Assembly: GCF_000003605.2 (NCBI RefSeq)
Contig: NW_003113968.1
Span: 87,693-113,424 of the forward strand
Direction: 5' to 3'
DNA: 25,732 nt
Source: Saccoglossus kowalevskii
Lineage: Eukaryota > Hemichordata > Enteropneusta > Harrimaniidae
Part shown: piece by piece, positions 22,501 through 25,732 of the stretch
Numbering within the stretch: position 1 is the stretch's first letter
How the letters are laid out: every line of letters starts with the position of its first letter
Made by a program: the position numbers and the translations under genes
Notes under the pieces: model-generated
What the model saw: only the letters and a program-made list of their open reading frames with translations
Told to the model about the DNA's origin: nothing
Databases searched by the model: none

Positions 22501-24578
22501 AATATAATATTTTTATTCACCATAGATTGTAAGTATTACAGGGAAATCAATAAAAAAATAACTAAAGTAAATAAATACAAGAAAATTATGAAAATATGTA
22601 AGATAATAATAATAATAATTAAAGCTGCAAGCAGCGTCACTGGGGCCCAAGCTATCAGACGAATTTCGTAATTAAATTGGTCACTGAATTGCCATTAAGG
22701 TACTTTGAATGATGTGTACAATAAGATTGACGTGCCGATGGTTCCTGCTATATTTACCTGGTTTGGTTATCGAGATATGATTTTTAGAATATACAAGGAG
22801 CCATGTGCTTATGCATATTAATGAGGTTACATAATCATAAATGGTATTCTCTTATGTCAGTTACATTTTTTGTTTGATGCCTTCATTATGGCACTGGTTG
22901 TATGTCTCGTACTGCAACAGTGTTTCAGATATGACAATTATGCATATTAATGAGTTCACATGACCATATATGGTCATCTGTTATTTTAGTCTAATCTCTT
23001 GTTTAACATCATTGTAATAACACAGGTTTCATCTTCCTACCTGCAACAGTGCTTGAGATATAACAGTTATGTATATTAATGAGTTCACCTGACCATATAC
23101 ATGTATGGTCATCTGTTATTTTATTCCAATCTCTTGTTTAACGTCATCATAATTCAACAGGTTTCATCTTCCTAACTACAACAGTGCTTAAGATATAGCA
23201 GTTATGCATATTAATGAGGTTAGAAGCCCCCACCCCATGGGCGCATAGCTAAGGGACCTAGCCATGTGACATTCATGGGAAACATTGCGACTCTGGAGGA
23301 GAATTTACATACACAATTTTAGCCAAATCGGACCAATACAACACATGTAATTGCACAAGTTCGATTTTGACAAAATCCAAGATGGCGGCCAAACCATATG
23401 ACACATCAAATTTATATTATTTCTCTCATATGAAGCTATGGCCAGGCACGTTATATATAAAAACATCCAGTAGATCGTTTGAAGAACCTTTGAGAAACAA
23501 ATGCCTAAACTTTTGATCATTTTTACATATAATCCAAGATGGCAGTCAAACCATGTGACTGATCGAAAATATATTATTTTTCACATATGCAGCTATGATC
23601 AGAGATGTCACACACATATTTATTTAGTTGATCTGTGGATGCACCTTAGAGAAACAAATGCCATAATTACTGTCTTTGGTTTGAATAAACATTTATAAAA
23701 AATTCACATCCATCGATAATCTGAAATGATTGTAAGATGTATTTATATTATGAACTCAAAACAAACTTGGACTCAATAAAATTTGTTTCATTGTTGCATA
23801 TTGTGTCATACATACTGCAATAAGTAAGTAACGTTTAATTTACTGGCAGTGCATAGCATAATAAATTATAAACTGATTTTGTCATTTCGCCGTGAAGTTC
23901 AATGCAATGTACATGTAAACAAATCATCACTGGTGAATTTGTAGGCAACTGACTTTAATGACCGAATACTGAAGCCACGGCGCGAAGCAAAGGAAAAAGA
24001 AAAAGAAGAAAAGTTTTATAGATTTGCTGGACCAGCCTGGAAAGGGAAAGGAGAGGCACTTGGGGTAAGAATACGTCATAGGTTCCAGACATCTATTTTT
24101 CATCTAAATGATATAGGTATGTCAGCAACTATTATAGGGGCTTGCCAATTGGATAATGTTGAAGTCATTATATTAATTAGAACTAATGAGAATGTCACAA
24201 TACCATTTCTGGATTGGTCAATTGGAATTCTAACATCCTTTTTGATTTTTAAAACTTTACAACAATGAAGTTTAAGTAATCTGGCATTATTTGTTTATTT
24301 ATATTGTTTTTCTTTTGTTTTGGTTTGAAAGTAGATGATGGTTATTCATTATTTGTCTAGCTTTAGTTAGTAAAAAAAATAATGAAAACTTTCTTAGAAA
24401 TACAAAAAGATAGTTACATGTACTCAATGTTCCTTTTTTTATATTTCAGAATGCCAGTGAAGAAAAATGCACAGCAGGAAGCCATGTTGCGGGTACAAGT
24501 CGTGATGCTGCTTCTGTACGTGTACTCCCAGAATCTGTCACAAATCCAACCCCACCTGTGGATAAGGAAGCCAAACAT
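19501..24578 (+). CDS. UBXN8: UBX domain-containing protein 8 (REP8), 5' part, five exons
   Basis: Exons 19501-19570, 20944-21090, 21658-21731, 23945-24064 and 24450-24578 join in matching phases (1, 1, 0, 0) with good GT-AG sites (GTAAGA, GTAAGT, GTATTA, GTAAGA; then GTTAGT). They encode 180 residues. Residues about 5-22 and 27-50 are hydrophobic, followed by basic SRRRKK (60s), as in the membrane-inserted N-terminus of UBXN8. A charged, coiled-coil-like stretch (about 80-120) contains NDRILKPRREAKEKEKEEKF and then YRFAGPAWKGKGEALG, which aligns with the conserved ENVLKP...ERFYQMTGEAWK region of the vertebrate protein. Residues 138-180 are a Pro/Ser/Thr-rich linker. The family tethers p97/VCP to the ER membrane for ER-associated degradation. 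The C-terminal UBX domain is absent here and should follow the GTTAGT donor beyond 25732. The start has only a short leader before it; upstream non-coding exons cannot be excluded. Confidence 0.88.
20045..20378. mobile_element. hAT-like MITE in UBXN8 intron 1
   Basis: A 334-bp element with perfect 28-bp inverted ends starting CAGAGGTACATTACTTGGGG. The inversion continues with gaps for about 80 bp (GGTGACAT, CCAAGATCCC, TCTC). CAGAG fits the hAT terminal consensus CAGNG. Flanks share CTAATA (20038-20043 and 20379-20384), a slightly eroded target duplication. There is no transposase; the 63-residue frame inside it (20177-20368) is not a gene. Confidence 0.85.
22240..22482 (+). mobile_element. 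Foldback element in UBXN8 intron 3
   Basis: Arms at 22358-22400 (CATAGAACACTTTCCCTGGG...) and 22440-22482 are 43-bp inverted copies with a few mismatches around a 39-bp loop containing GATTGGCTGCTGAGC. The stretch 22240-22357 to the left matches the reverse complement of the left module at 16425-16589. The element ends in an AATATA-rich run from 22483. It is a relative of the composite element at 16425-16985. Confidence 0.75.
22618..22810 (+). repeat. Head of a repeat element with GCTGCAAGCAGC hairpin
   Basis: After an AATAATAATAATT run, TAAAGCTGCAAGCAGCGTCA continues to GGGGCCCAAGC. GCTGCAAGCAGC is a perfect 5-bp-arm hairpin. This leads directly into the tandem units from 22811 and looks like the 5' end of one large non-autonomous element. 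The element family cannot be named from sequence alone. Confidence 0.4.
22811..23218 (+). repeat. Tandem repeat, about 129-135 bp unit, three copies
   Basis: ATGCATATTAATGAG (ATGTATATTAATGAG in the third) begins at 22811, 22940, 23069 and 23204, giving periods of 129, 129 and 135 bp. Other shared blocks are CTGTTATTTTA, AATCTCTTGTTTAAC, CAGGTTTCATCTTCCTA and CAACAGTGCTT. The second and third units carry TGACCATATATGGTCA (22961-22976) and a version split by six extra bases at about 23090-23111. The repeat lies in UBXN8 intron 3. Confidence 0.85.
23374..23664 (+). repeat. 157-bp tandem duplication
   Basis: AATCCAAGATGGC at 23374 recurs at 23531, and GAGAAACAAATGCC at 23492 recurs at 23649, both 157 bp apart. 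The sequence between is diverged but alignable (AAACCATATGAC/AAACCATGTGAC, CATATGAAGCTATG/CATATGCAGCTATG). The 71- and 65-residue frames on opposite strands here follow the repeat, not a gene. Confidence 0.8.
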
Positions 24579-25732
24579 GTTAGTCTACAATTACTTATAG
24601 AGAAATGGTGTTTCTGTCATTTAAGTTTATTTTTGTATGTTATTTTATTTTGAGCATTGTCACAGGGTGCTAGTTGGGTTGAGCTAAGGTTTCAAATTGT
24701 CCCAAACAAATGACACCCATAACACCCCTGTGAACTGGGTCCTTTAATAATTCGAAACTTAGGACAGTTATATAATTTATATGCGACATAAACAACAAGT
24801 ACACGCTACACGAGTAAGGTTTAAACAACGTACTTTATTCCACACACCTAAAAGATGGGCAGGAAATGCCTGACCCGTTACAAGGGGTAGTGGGGTACAC
24901 GTTGTTTTGTTACACAAAAAATATAACACTAGAAATATAATTCAGTAATAATATTGTAATATTTCCACACGGGAAAAGGGTAGTGGATTACGTTATACTA
25001 TTACGAGGAAATGCCTAAATCGATAATGTAAATAATTGTCTAACATAGAATCTTGCATGCATGCATAAAACTAAGAGACAAACATACATAACAAACAACG
25101 GACGCAAATAATATACTGGCGATCGGACACAGCCCTACCTACATACAGTTTCTTCAAACTAGATGAAAACGCGTCTTTGCGTGATAACGGTGTATTTTCC
25201 AGCGAGTCTCTGCTAATGGTGGCGACGATGGTAATTACAAAACGCAGTCAGAAGCACTGTAGTCGTAGAATACACGCTGCACACTCAGTCGAGCACGATA
25301 CCAATCAATTACAGAGTTTATCTGTCCAATATTCGTAACTTGTAGAAGGAGAGTGGTCCGGGTGGATTCCCTTGCACCGCAGTACACCTCCGTAGCCAGT
25401 AACATAAATTAGAAGGCACATCCAGTTCAGAACCAAAATCGGGAATGTCATTCACTGGCGAGTTTCCCCACTCGTTAACTGCAGTAGGCCGGAATTGGCC
25501 AATAGAATTATCTTTATGATGCACATTCCGTAGATCACAATACATTAATTTGTATGACAATACACAGTGTATTGTTCTAACGTTACTTGCAAACGCGTGA
25601 TTAGTAGACACGTAAAAAATGGTATACTGCCAACAACGGCGAACCGACGTCCTCCAGAATAGATCACAAACTCCCATGATGCAATATTATTCAATGGCTT
25701 ACTGTGTACCTACAGATCGGACATCCACATTT
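24579..25732 (-). other. UBXN8 intron 5, repeat-derived, possible LTR fragment
   Basis: No UBX-domain exon was found. On the minus strand a segment of about 163 bp (24882 down to 24720) begins TGTAACGGGTCAGG, contains AATAAA (24839-24834) and ends CAGGGGTGTTA. It is followed by TGGGTGTCATTTGTTTGGGA, which loosely recalls the start of a Ty3/gypsy interior. The words AGGAAATGCCT and AAGGGTAGTGG recur in shuffled order at 24861-25020. The 119-residue minus-strand frame at 25318-25677 is not recognisable and is not called a gene. Confidence 0.3.

Noticed and set aside
24382-24600. 72-residue plus-strand frame MKTFLEIQKDSYM...
   Set aside because: It overlaps UBXN8 exon 5 in another frame; the exon frame continues the protein and matches its splice phase.
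25318-25677. 119-residue minus-strand frame
   Set aside because: I see no domain and no exon structure, and its surroundings look repeat-derived; it may be a relic, but coding is not supported.

Overview
This is animal nuclear DNA. It is AT-rich, gene-poor and full of repeats, with spliceosomal GT-AG introns. I see no operons, bacterial genes or CRISPR arrays. The one gene I can name, a UBXN8 (REP8) orthologue, matches the vertebrate protein well. Together with the many small DNA transposons this suggests an invertebrate, plausibly a marine deuterostome; the species is an inference.

Layout. 1-762 is a 41-bp satellite with nested higher-order periods. 763-7600 is intergenic and holds an inverted-repeat element with an 8-bp target duplication (1448-1916), a degenerate repeat array (5630-6235), one copy of a dispersed element (7130-7375) and microsatellites. 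7934-9559 is a two-exon plus-strand gene for a 276-residue double-hotdog acyl-thioesterase-like protein, with a plausible E-box/CCAAT/TATA promoter upstream. 9560-18880 is a long gene desert with a heat-shock-element/TATA cluster (10856-11044), a diverged triplicated repeat (11411-13372), more of the degenerate array (15012-15212) and a composite dispersed element ending in a hairpin (16425-16985).

18890-24578 is the second gene region. A possible short minus-strand first exon (ATG at 18953) faces UBXN8, whose first five coding exons (19501-24578, 180 residues) lie on the plus strand. The catalytically unrelated but defining C-terminal UBX domain is not found and should lie beyond the window. 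The UBXN8 promoter and introns carry a 164-bp GC-rich inverted-repeat element, a hAT-like MITE, a foldback element, and tandem repeats with octamer-like and CArG-box motifs. The last kilobase, inside UBXN8 intron 5, looks repeat-derived.

The two genes have no evident functional link: one is probably lipid metabolism, the other anchors the p97/VCP ATPase at the ER. Most of the biology visible here is repeat architecture. All gene models were built by hand from splice sites and reading phase and have no transcript support.
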